64,000 nt of DNA from contig JAKUDP010000002.1 in NCBI GenBank assembly GCA_022570795.1, positions 1,984,001-2,048,000 on the forward strand, given 5' to 3'. Below the pieces are notes generated by a model. That model was not told the DNA's origin, did no database searches, and saw only the letters and a program-made list of their open reading frames with translations. The position numbers and the translations under genes are program-made. Source of the DNA: Sphaerulina vaccinii (taxonomy: Eukaryota > Ascomycota > Dothideomycetes > Mycosphaerellales > Mycosphaerellaceae). Shown here piece after piece: positions 54,945-64,000 of the stretch (its first letter is position 1; each line of letters opens with the position of its first letter).

Positions 54945-56059
54945 TCAAAGCAAGAAAGCAGCAAATCCAGCAATCATGGCGCCGACACCAGTGAGTGCAC
55001 CAGTGGTCGAAGCGCCTCCAGTGTACATGACTGGAGTGTAGGTCGAAGTCGCATTGCCACTTGGGCGTGCAACTGCTGTGCCGGACGTTGCTTGTGGCTG
55101 AGAAACAGGCGCAGATGGCACATACGTTGGTGCGTGAGTCTCTGGCTTCGGCAATGGAACAGGCGCAACATTGGTAGGCTCGTGAAATGCGTAGGTCGTC
55201 TTGTGTTCCCTTGGTGGATAGACCGGTGCAGGAGCGTGTGTCTCCTCTGGCTTTGGCATAGGCACAGGCGCAACAGGGGTCGACTTGTGCTCAGTTGGCT
55301 GTGTGTAGTGGACAGTTGCTGTTGTGGTCTTGTGTTCGTCCTTCTTGGGCTCCTCTGGCTTGTGCTCAGGTTCTTCTGTGCAATGTGTGAGTACATCTAC
55401 GTTGCGTCACATTGAAAGTAGAAACTTACCTGGATATTCCTCAGCTGGGCCGTAGTGAGGTGGCTTCTCGCTATCGGCTGGGCAGTACTTTGGTGGGGTG
55501 TAATCGTCCTCATCATCATCGTGCTCTGGCTTTGGCTCTGACTTGTGCTCGTCCTTGGGAGTATATGGAGTAGGCGTAGGCTTGTGCTCTGGCTTCTCCT
55601 CGCTCTTCGTAGGATATGGAGCTGGCTTCGGAGCCTCAGGTTGCTTGTCGTCTGGAACGTAATCTGCATCATCTGGGCACGGATATGGCTCAGCTGGACC
55701 ATAGTGAGGAGGCTTTTCCGAGTCGGCGGGACAGTATTTTGGAGGGTTCATGTAGTCAGCCTCGTCGTCGTCCTTGTGGCTAGGGTAAGTTGGCGCAATT
55801 GTCTCGTTCTGCGAGGCTGTCAGTGGAGTGTGCAACCTTTGTCGCAGTGCGAGGCGACGTGATCGCGGAGTGATCGAGCTTTGCATTGTTGCACAATGTC
55901 GCTCTGTGACCATCTGCTTCACTCAACGCTGAAAGAGATACACACCTTCATGGAAGGAACCTGTGGATAGGCTGGAGGAGCCGCATACGATGCTGGCTGA
56001 GGGTCAGCGGCGCATACTGCGGTCGCAGCTGCCGCAATGGCGATGAGTTGATAGCGCAT
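54945..56059 (-). CDS. GPI-type surface protein with Pro-rich repeats
   Basis: The model is complement(54945-55375, 55430-55808, 55946-56059), 307 aa; introns 54 and 137 nt. There is an N-terminal signal peptide ('MRYQLIAIAAAATAVCA'). A Pro/Glu/Lys-rich body follows, in which 'PPKYCPADSEKPPHYGPAE' occurs twice, perfectly, about 70 residues apart. Repeated PKPE/THAP segments come next, then a C-terminal Gly/Ser/Ala stretch and hydrophobic tail ('TGVGAMIAGFAAFLL') typical of GPI attachment. It is probably a cell-wall or plasma-membrane surface protein. No enzymatic domain is seen. Each repeat carries one Cys, suggesting a disulfide between copies (inference). Confidence 0.85.
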
Positions 56060-57559
56060 GATTGCTTGAAATCGATATTATTAGGTGTGATGTATTTCGA
56101 TTATTGCTCTTCCTTCTCCTGTTGTGTGCGGTAAAGCAGGACTTGCAGACTCCTCTCCAAACGAATGTGGTGGTCGTGTGCAGAACTAGGCGGCCCAGGG
56201 GCCTACCTGTATATGTTTGTAGGGAGAAGCTGACTCCTGCGCGTTGCGCGATGACCAAATTATTGGTTCGTCTCAGTACCTGCATGAAGCCAAGAACATG
56301 ACGCTAGTCACATCCATGGCACGGACGCATTAGGATATGCCATGGCTGCCATGTGTGCGTAGGAGCACTCCCGTTCAATTGAAGTCACTCATGACTTGCG
56401 CGATCCAATGAAATCATTGCTTTTGGCCTTCCAAGATGTGTTCCACGGCTCGTGTAGGTCGCCGAGCTTTGCGGAGCATATAGCAGCCTGGGCGTAAGGC
56501 TGGGCTCACACTAATCTGGTTTCCAGTTCGCGACCTTCCTTTATTATTGATGAGAGTGGCATCAACAGTCGACAAGAACTCATGCTGCCGTGCTGCCGCG
56601 TCGACCGTGGCGCGGTAGATTAGAATGATGATGATTCTGCGAAGATGCGCAACATGCGCTTCAGGGAGTCGTGGCGAATGGCGATGAAATATGTGCTTAA
56701 GGCCAGTCGAAATGTTCCATAGCGCGACGTTTACATCCGAGGAGGAGGAAATGGCGCGTCGCGTGAGTGCTTGTCAATGTTCACAATTTCAATTGCCTGG
56801 GTAAAAGTCTTGCTGTTTGTTTCTTGACTTTGGTGTAGCAAAGTCGGCAGAGTCTTGCCATCAAAGCCGGACCGGACGGATTTGACGCGCGACAGACTGT
56901 GCAACACTAGGGTGCGTTCGCAGTTGCTGCCACCTTGCAACAGCAGTCGTTATTGATGGACGATTCGTGAGTTCAAGATGGTGTTGAAGTTGCGAGAGTG
57001 CACGGTGCAAGAGATTGCAGGCTCATCCTTGCTGATCAACCAAGACTGCTTCAGACAAGCCAATCGGCATTCTCTCACCGAAGAAGACGATCAACAACAA
57101 CACCTCCCTCTTCTCTTCTACACACACTGCCCCTATGGTGCCTCCTTGTTCAGCATGCCGACCCAGAGTATACATCGAGGCGTGGCACGGCTTCCTTTGC
57201 TCCCATGTGTTCGGGCTACACTGAGGAGTAACGGGTCCGCAATTGCTATGTCCGGCCCGCAGAAAGCTACAAAGCTCCAACGCCACATTTTGTAAGCAGC
57301 AGGATGTTCAGGACAACGCGAGCTCCTCCAGCTGACTCTTCATCGCAAGGTTTCTCAGCGTCGCACAGCATGTTTTGTCAACAGAACAGTATATCGCAGT
57401 GCGGAGATATTGATGTCGCCTGCGAAGCGAGGACGTGGTATATGTAGTCCAATCTCTCATTGCAATTCTCCTTACAAACAGAACAACAGCAACAAAAACG
57501 ACAGCAGTTGATCCTACAGACCACCCATCACTACTCAAGAAATTAGCTACGATCAAAAT
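56060..57559. other. Intergenic, 1.5 kb
   Basis: Divergent promoter space between the surface-protein gene and the SDR-like gene. Short ORFs (56731-56940 -, 56978-57295 +) show no support. Confidence 0.4.
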
Positions 57560-58483
57560 ATGACTTCCCTCGCACAGGCCAAAGCTGCGAACGCCGCTAT
57601 GAAACAAGAGCACACTTCTCTGACAGCAGTCTTCGTTGGAGCAACAAGCGGCATCGGCCTAGCAACTTTGCAGGCTTTTGCCAAACACATCGCACAACCA
57701 CGAGCCATAATTGTCGGTCGCAGTCTCAAAGCCTTCCAAGAATCACTCGACCACCTCAAAACTCTCAATCCCGAAGGCCACTACACATTCCTCGAAGCAG
57801 ACATCACCCTGATCCGTACAATTGACGCCATATGCAACCAAATCCGATCACTTCTCATCCTCGAAAGTCGGAAGATCGACCTCCTTTTCACCAGCCAAGG
57901 CTACATTTCCTTCTCCGGTCGAGAAGAAAACGCAGATGGCCTAGACAATTCCATCGCGCTACGATACTATGGTCGCGTTCGATTTACCGAGAATCTTCTA
58001 CCACTGATGAGCACCAACGCTAGAAGTATTTCGATCCTGGCAGGTGGACAAGAGGGCAAAATCTTCGAAGACGATTTGGATCTGAAGCAATCCTACTCAG
58101 TCGTGAATGCTGGGGCACAGTTCGCATCGATGTTGACATTGTCTTTTGACAAATTGGCCGAGCAGAATCGCGGGAAGGCTTTTTTGCATGTGTTCCCCGG
58201 TCTGACTTCGACAGGTCTGCTTGGTAGGAGCGCCAAAGGAGTGCTTGGTTTTGTAATGCGATGGGTCTTGGAGCCCGTGATTAGTCTCTTCGCGAGTAGG
58301 GCTGAAGATGTGGGTGAAAGAATGTTGTATTATGCTACTACTGAGAAGTTTGCTACAGGGAGCTGGTCGCTGGACTGGGATGGTACATCGAAGGAGAATG
58401 CTGTGTTGAAGGGGTACCGAAATCAGGGTCTGGCTGAGAAGGTTGTGGAGCACAATGCAAGCATTTTCGAAAAGGCAGCATGA
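57560..58483 (+). CDS. SDR-family protein with atypical active site
   Basis: A single exon of 307 aa. The nucleotide motif 'VFVGATSGIGLATLQAFAKH' and 'GRSLKAFQESLDHLK' mark an NAD(P)-binding Rossmann fold; 'LLFTSQGYISF' replaces NNAG and 'SISILAGGQEG' holds the usual Ser strand. The catalytic segment reads 'LKQSYSVVNAGAQFASM', with Tyr but Asn in place of the Lys of YxxxK. Fungal SDRs of this divergent group often lack the canonical Lys, so the chemistry is uncertain. The start is the ATG at 57560 within an ACA-rich leader. The C-terminus has a hydrophobic helix near 'GFVMRWVLEPVISLFA'. Confidence 0.85.
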   Translation: MTSLAQAKAANAAMKQEHTSLTAVFVGATSGIGLATLQAFAKHIAQPRAIIVGRSLKAFQESLDHLKTLNPEGHYTFLEADITLIRTIDAICNQIRSLLILESRKIDLLFTSQGYISFSGREENADGLDNSIALRYYGRVRFTENLLPLMSTNARSISILAGGQEGKIFEDDLDLKQSYSVVNAGAQFASMLTLSFDKLAEQNRGKAFLHVFPGLTSTGLLGRSAKGVLGFVMRWVLEPVISLFASRAEDVGERMLYYATTEKFATGSWSLDWDGTSKENAVLKGYRNQGLAEKVVEHNASIFEKAA

Positions 58484-58789
58484 TCGAGGAGGATTTTGTG
58501 GCTCGCTTGTTCTTGCGAGGAGTCGTGTATTTCGAGCGGGCGTATGAGTGTATCCAAAGAATAATGTTAATCATGACATGAAAGATGAGCTGTATACAGA
58601 CAGAATTCTTGTCAGCTGAGCCTCGAGTCCTAATGTTGCACTTCCCGATCAGATGAGCTATCATGACTCTTGGTCGATATTGCCGAGACGAGCAGGATCG
58701 TGCGGTCTCTACCATGTCTTAGCGAGAGACAGATCCGTGCTGATGCCTGGCAAACCTCCACGTGAGAGACTCGTTCCCAGTGAGTAAGA
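58484..58789. other. Intergenic between convergent genes
   Basis: No recognisable element in about 300 nt. Confidence 0.35.
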
Positions 58790-59680
58790 CTACGATATCT
58801 CGAAGTAGGTAGTCAACGCTGGAACGTCAATCTTCCCTTTATTCAGCGTCTTCAATGCATCGTGGGCGGGGCATGTGGTATCGTAGAACTTCATGTCTTC
58901 CAGGTCTTTGAATTGTGTCATAGCCACGAAATTGTATCCTTGACTTCGTGGATCGTGAATGGTTTGATAGGCTTTCACAGCCAGAATATAAGGCTTGCCA
59001 TCCTGGGAGTTTCTACGTCAGCGTAGATGTAAGTGTTGTATGTGCATATGAGTTTGAGACCTTTCGATTGTCCCTTTCTAAAGTGCGATATGCGTCGAGT
59101 AGCGTGGCGTTATGGCTCGCGTCCAGTACTTTGAAGTAGGTGATACCTTTCGCTTCTCTGTAAGCTCGTGCAAAGGAGCTTGAAGTGTACTGGAGCCAAA
59201 CCCATACGTTGGATGGGCATCTTGCCTTCCAGCTAACTTGAGAATCTTCGGAATTCCGTTGCCACGAGCAAGATGAGGCGGACGTCGTTGAGATCGTGGA
59301 CCCTGCTGTGGTTGCTTGCTTGCCTTTCCGGGTCGTGCTGTGGCGTGACGTTTTCAGTCAAGGATGTGGCTGTGAATGAAGTGTACAACGTAAGGAGACT
59401 GGAGGAGGTCAGACACCGCTCTCAGGTCTGTCGAGCTCCCAATTGTCGACGAGCCGCGCCCTCGAGAAGCTCTTCCCGGTCTCGCTCACCGCCAGCTGTC
59501 AAGTGGAGTATTGTAGCATGTCGTTGATGCCCCTCACATACTGATAGCGGCAGTTGACTTCGCACTTTCTCGATTGAGCATGACAACCAGGCGAGAGGGT
59601 ATGGGCCACCCTCGTGAAGACTGGTGTAGGGGATGGAGTGCCTGTGCCTGTCGTGGTCGTTTCATCCCACCAGATCTCGC
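58790..59680 (-). CDS. Dabb/EthD-like alpha+beta barrel protein, 5' structure unresolved
   Basis: The last exon (58790-59002) and the one before it (59061 to at least 59157) join in phase and encode 'GITYFKVLDASHNATLLDAY', 'DGKPYILAVKAYQTI', 'SQGYNFVAMTQFKDLEDMKF' and 'YDTTCPAHDALKTLNKGKI', the strand-helix pattern of stress-responsive dimeric A/B barrel proteins. Upstream, further coding-like pieces occur ('EIWWDETTTTGTGTPSPTP', 'VNCRYQY', then after a 47-nt intron 'LAVSETGKSFSRARLVDNW'). Two open frames compete between 59158 and 59302, one containing 'IPKILKLAGRQDAHPTYG'. The gene is probably an EthD/Dabb fusion of about 250 aa starting near 59869. Confidence 0.5.
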
Positions 59681-59869
59681 TTAACAATGATTAGACTCCT
59701 CGGCAAAATGCATAGTTCCAAGCATCTAGCGCAAAAACTCACTCCTTCCTTCTTGAATTGTTGCTGAAGCCGGCAAGGTGGAAACTTCATCAACATCACT
59801 CCAATGGCATGCTGGATCAGGACTCGAGGACGGCTGGAGCGCGCCCTTTTCAGCATTCCGACGAGGCAT

Positions 59870-62010
59870 TTTTTGCGCAAGCTCCAGGCTAATTAGAACC
59901 TGCTGTTCTTGGAAGGGCAACAGCGGATCTCACCGCCTTCGACCTGCAGGACGCCAGGATGAACGATGCGTCTCCGCACAGTGGTATAAGCGCCTTAAGC
60001 GATTGTCGGTCAATACTCGCCCCCAGGCCACACTGAAACAGTGAACAATCCAACACGGCATCGAGTGCGAAGGACGACATATATCGTATACCAATCGAGC
60101 CTTGGAGACGGTAAAGCATCGCCAGCAGTGTCCGCGAGATCTGCGCTTCCCACCCGATACCACCGCATGTCCTGGAAGATCGAGGCCCGCGCCGTCGAAG
60201 CACAGTTCCAGCAGCTGGAAAATGTATCGAAGCTGCTGTGCCTCCCATTGTGGGCCTTGGAATCTGGAGCTTTTGCCTTCACGCCGATCGAGCGCTTCGC
60301 ATTGACGTGCATCTCCAGCCCGTGAGCCTTGCAGGTCCCAAGGTAGCCAGCGAATGAGCGCATGCCACAAAGCCGCAAGTTCATGCACCAGCATTTCATC
60401 AATGCCTGGCAACGCATGAAGACCCACTCAATGCTAGATGTTCGAGCTGACCCTGCTTTTGACAGCAATACAGTGCTGCTGCCAAAGACTAGGTCAGTGG
60501 AACACAAAGCTGCATGGCTTCTCGTGGTCGTGCTTCTCGTCGTGGCTGTGGAGGTCTCTTGTGCGACCTTTGGAAGCCGTAGAAGCGGGACTGCTGAACG
60601 AGTGACGCTGGTACTGCTTATCCCGTCCTGCGTAAACTCAATTGCACCACAGGTGAATTGAAACTCAACAGCAGCATCGAGTTTGTCATTTAGCTCCTGT
60701 CAACCTGGCGGGTCCTCGTCATTGTACTCTGGCACCTCTTTGGCCATTTTCGAGACGGCGGTGGCTGCAGCTTCGAGAAGCTACCCAACTGACAACACAT
60801 CGACCGCTGCGGTCCGCCTCAAAAAATCGAGCAGGACACAGACACCATTCGGTTACACAAGACAGCCTGCGCGCTGGGCTTGGCGCGCATGTGTCTAGTT
60901 GCACAACGTGCGGCTATCATCTGGCATGACCCATCATCAGCTCATCAATATGAGGCCGACTTGCATATTTTGGCTCGGAATTCTCAGATCTGGCCACAAG
61001 GAATCCTGCTTCGAAGTACGCATACTCCGTGCCCATGAAGATTCTGCATGAGCTCCGTTGCCTGAAGAAGGCCGCGTTGTTGGTGCTTCCATTCCGTATA
61101 CCTATTATCAGCCTGGAACGGGCACAGCGTAGATGCCACAAGGATCTGCAGTCTTGACGTGGTCCAGCTATGCAGTAGTTGCCGTGCTTCGCGATCCTAG
61201 CCCTCGCGCTGGCGCTATCGACGAGCTTGCGGAGCCCCAAGCTCAATTCACCTTGCACAAGCTTGCACCTGCCCACATCATCAGCATGCACGACATAGTG
61301 GTGTTTTCTTCTCATCGCTCATCACGAGCTATTCATTCCTGGCAACTTCGCCGGCGGTACCTGACGCATTGACGGGCACATGGTCCACGCTTTCGAAACT
61401 TCACGCCTTTCCCGCCCAGCTGCTGATGTACTGGGGCATCTCGATCTGCACCTAGATATTGTTGTTACTTGCGGAGCTCATGCTCTCCGCGTCTCGATCA
61501 TCAACCATCCTGTGGCCGAAATGTACGCCAGCACATCAGTATGGGTCCTGGCTTCCGGGTAGCCTTCGAACAGCATTGCAGCTATTCATCTCGCCTGTGG
61601 CCATGTCCGCATTCTTGGGTTCGTTGTTCCTCTTCACCGGTGCCGATTGTCGTCAGGTGTGGTATCCTTTCTATTTATCTTCACGTTTTCATGTCGCTGG
61701 TGCAAGAGCAATGCACACACATACATTCATGATTATCGTGGACTGTATGCTTTTGGCCACTCACATAAAGACTCTACTTCTCTAGCCTCACCATACTCAA
61801 CGGCTCGATACTACACCGCTTATCAACACTACTACCGTGGCTCTTCGTTGGCGTTCGACATTCTCGGATCGACGACTGTAGTGCAACCATAAAAGCGAAC
61901 AGCAAAAGATCGCTTTAAGCATCTTGCCGCAGCCGTCCGCTGGAATAAGTCAACACTAGTCCACTCCCTACAGCCACGCGAAGCAGTGATCACCTTGATT
62001 GGAGCGAGCA
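59870..62010. other. Intergenic, 2.1 kb
   Basis: Overlapping ORFs of about 165 codons on the minus strand (59930-60507) show no domain or splice support. I see no confident gene or RNA. Confidence 0.35.
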
Positions 62011-62659
62011 TGTTCTACACTATGTACTTGTCGAGTAAGTCTACAATATCCAAATACTGTTTCGGGAGAAGACCGCATAACGAGGCTCATGTTGAGCTTG
62101 ACTCATGTGGAAATCATAGAAGCACAAACTGATCAACCGCCTCACTCTAGGTGTCTGCCAACGACGTCAATGGCCAGAACCACACTATGAGCCTTATCGT
62201 ACACGCACAGGCTGGCACTGCAAGGTCCGTGTCAACAACCGCGAATACTCCACAGAAGTTCCATACGCTTCGGAAGGTCTGGCTCGAGATGGTGCAGCAC
62301 AGAAGGGATATATGATCTGTCGAAACTTCTCCGTCAATGATGGTATGGGACCGGGTCAACGACCTGGACAGACTGTGCAAGGTCTGCCTGTTGCCATTGG
62401 TACCGGTAGAGGAGGCAAGCGAGGCTCGGCAGCTAGCTACGACACTGTCAGCACCGATGGAACCAGCAGTGGTGGCAACAGTCCAAGGAGTCTGGACAGT
62501 GGGTTCGAGCAGCAGATGCGTTCGGTAACACAGCAAGTTCCTAAGCCGCAGGGACGTCGATCGAGGGTTAATGATCAGTATGTTTGTTATTGCCAACGAG
62601 GGCCTGTTCGGGCTTATGGTCGTTGTGGATGGTGTTTGAGTGAGGTTGGATGGCAGTGA
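62011..62659 (+). CDS. dsRNA-binding-domain-like protein with C-terminal Cys motif
   Basis: The model joins 62011-62035 and 62151-62659 (177 aa). The first exon is only 25 nt, with a GTAAGT donor and an acceptor CTCTAG. Residues ~18-70 read like a degenerate DRBM: 'YEPYRTRTGWHCKVRVNNRE', then 'PYASEGLARDGAAQKGYMIC', with the typical beta strands and a helix that carries the conserved Ala-Ala-Gln-Lys. A Gly/Ser/Gln-rich linker follows. The last ~25 residues hold 'YVCYCQRGPVRAYGRCGWC', a CxC...CxxC cluster that may bind zinc. Function unknown; RNA binding is inference. The small first exon makes the start less certain. Confidence 0.65.
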
Positions 62660-63107
62660 AGAGAGATGAATGGTGGAATTATTGGTTACGAAGCATTATC
62701 AGACTGCGTGCCGCGAGGCATTTCGACGACGACGATTATGACATACGGATGACTACTTTCACGGCCTTTTCATTTGGCTTTTACAATAACGATATAGCAT
62801 ACTCTGGTCTGCTGGATTACAGCACAGCAGCCGAGGCGAGGACGTTGATACTGTTCGACTCATCGAAAAGTGGAGATGTACAGATATCGTCGTTACTTGC
62901 ATTGCATCGAATGGGAAGTGGTTTTCCTTTCACTTTTGGTTCGTCACACGTTATCTCATTTTGCTGCTACAGGTCTGTCGAACAACGAAAAGAAGTTCTC
63001 GATGCCCAACGCTTCGCATGAAGTGCCGTCAGTCTACCCAATCAAGACCATCGACCAATGAAGGCCTCACAGCGAACTTCGCAGCACACAGCCGATCATC
63101 GAATCCT
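62660..63107. other. Intergenic between convergent genes
   Basis: About 450 nt between the dsRBD-like stop and the GH3 stop. The ORF 62650-63021 is unsupported. Confidence 0.4.
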
Positions 63108-64000
63108 TCAAGCCCTACGTGGTCGGTAATGACTGGCCGCGATGGGACTGAAGTCGCTCGTAGCAGCGATATCCCTGGATGACAGCCCAACCTCAACAGC
63201 AATGCTTCCAGTCGAAATCTCCCACTGCTGAGCTTCGATGCTCCAGTGACTAATATCACGGCGCGTGAGCTCGAAGATCACATCCTTACTCTCACCGGGT
63301 TTGAGAGCAATCTTCTCAAATCCACGAAGAACTTTCGGAGGAGTGATGGCTGAGTTGGCGATTTGAGGTAGCCCGAGATAGAGCTGTGGAACGGTGGCGC
63401 CAGCAACGTCTCCGCTGTTGCTAACTGTGGTCTTGACAGAGTAGAGCTTCTCGAACAATGCTGGGTTGCCACCTGGGATGATCGGCTCGTCAGCTGGCAG
63501 AGCGGAGATATCGCCACTGGTGAGCTTCGTCACTACGGCGCCGGACACGTTGAAGGTGGTGTACGAGAGACCAAAGCCGAACTCGTATTGCACCGAAAGA
63601 TTGTACTGGTCGAAGTGATGGTAGTCGATGAGAAGGCGCTCCTCGAAGTCGTCTTGCCAGGCGTTGGGGTCCTCGGTAGCGAGCAGCTCAGTGCTGTTGA
63701 CGATTGGTACAAAGTCGTAATCGTTGACGCCCTTTGCAATGGTGTATGGGAGCTTCCCGCTCGGGTTAACATCTCCCCAAAGGATATCCACGATGGAGTT
63801 GCCCACTTCTTGACCGGATAAGTGTGCAGCGACGATCGCAGTCACATTAGGATGATCAGCGAAAGGCAAAACATTGAGACCAGAAGAGTGTGTGATGACC
63901 ACAGTGTTTGGACAGTTTGCAGCCACAGCATCGACGACACCAGTTCCATTGAAGTCGACAAGCAGACTCGTTCTGTCGAATCCTTCCGACGCCCAGGTCT
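63108..64000 (-). CDS. GH3 beta-glucosidase, C-terminal part (5' end beyond window)
   Basis: The frame is open from the window edge to the stop at 63108 (about 297 codons). Features of GH3 C-terminal domains are in order: 'WASEGFDRTSLLVDFNG', 'NTVVITHSSGLNVLPFADHP', 'VDILWGDVNPSGKLPYTIAK' and 'EFGFGLSYTTFNVS'. An FnIII-like domain follows, with 'VTVSNSGDVAG'-type strands, 'VPQLYLGLP' and 'PPKVLRGFEKIALKPGESK'. NxS/T sequons suggest secretion. The catalytic Asp nucleophile lies upstream of the window. It hydrolyses terminal beta-glucosyl residues in the family at large; specificity cannot be read here. Confidence 0.95.
   Translation of the reverse strand, partial: TWASEGFDRTSLLVDFNGTGVVDAVAANCPNTVVITHSSGLNVLPFADHPNVTAIVAAHLSGQEVGNSIVDILWGDVNPSGKLPYTIAKGVNDYDFVPIVNSTELLATEDPNAWQDDFEERLLIDYHHFDQYNLSVQYEFGFGLSYTTFNVSGAVVTKLTSGDISALPADEPIIPGGNPALFEKLYSVKTTVSNSGDVAGATVPQLYLGLPQIANSAITPPKVLRGFEKIALKPGESKDVIFELTRRDISHWSIEAQQWEISTGSIAVEVGLSSRDIAATSDFSPIAASHYRPRRA

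Noticed and set aside
59273..59527. Plus-strand ORF with a signal-peptide-like start
   Set aside because: It overlaps the minus-strand Dabb/EthD-like coding pieces and has an Arg/Ser-rich tail; probably an antisense shadow.
59930..60507. Two overlapping 165-codon minus-strand ORFs
   Set aside because: Both frames overlap each other and plus-strand ORFs; Trp/Arg/His-rich random-looking products.

Overview
The window is nuclear DNA of a filamentous ascomycete (Pezizomycotina), most likely a dothideomycete. The reasons are short introns (about 47-62 nt, GTRNGT donors, CTRAY branch sites), a HEX1 Woronin-body gene, a Medusa-type developmental regulator, a Zn2Cys6 factor and a LaeA-like methyltransferase. 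There is no operon structure. Genes lie on both strands, and I joined their exons by reading frame and splice sites. I saw no tRNA, rRNA, CRISPR array or telomere.

Layout. 1-2.1 kb: the 3' end of a condensation-domain-like protein, a BTB/POZ gene and a decayed partial copy of it. 3.2-4.9 kb: hex1. 5.5-14.9 kb: a compact metabolic block made of a 2-oxoglutarate/Fe(II) oxygenase, an MFS sugar/quinate-type transporter, a D-2-hydroxyacid dehydrogenase, an eight-exon Zn2Cys6 regulator and a divergently transcribed SDR. This has the composition of a catabolic cluster with its own regulator, but its substrate is unknown. 15.9-17.9 kb: a membrane-anchored GH17 glucanase. 19.0-22 kb: the Medusa-like regulator, followed upstream by about 7 kb without convincing genes that carries a 222-bp MITE with 36-bp terminal inverted repeats and TA target duplications.

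29.4-47.6 kb is housekeeping and uncharacterised: an unresolved gene, a PFA3-like palmitoyltransferase, a tiny HSBP1 gene, an RFTS-domain protein, an F-box-like/TPR protein, a Cys-rich-tailed protein, a glycogen-binding-domain protein with a tail anchor, a protein with a possible retropepsin-like fold, a four-TM protein and a DUF4267 protein. 48-64 kb: a LaeA-like methyltransferase divergent from a cytochrome P450, a CCP-type heme peroxidase ending in a PTS1-like tripeptide, a GPI-type surface protein with an internal duplication, an SDR-like protein, a Dabb/EthD-like gene, a dsRBD-like protein and the C-terminal part of a GH3 beta-glucosidase cut by the window edge.

Most unusual: the long hex1 reading frame has no in-frame ATG for over 200 codons but a near-cognate CTG in good context; HSBP1 is followed by an in-frame 49-codon extension past TAG; an RFTS domain occurs without a methyltransferase domain; and the MITE. 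All functional statements rest on motif recognition by eye; no database search was run.
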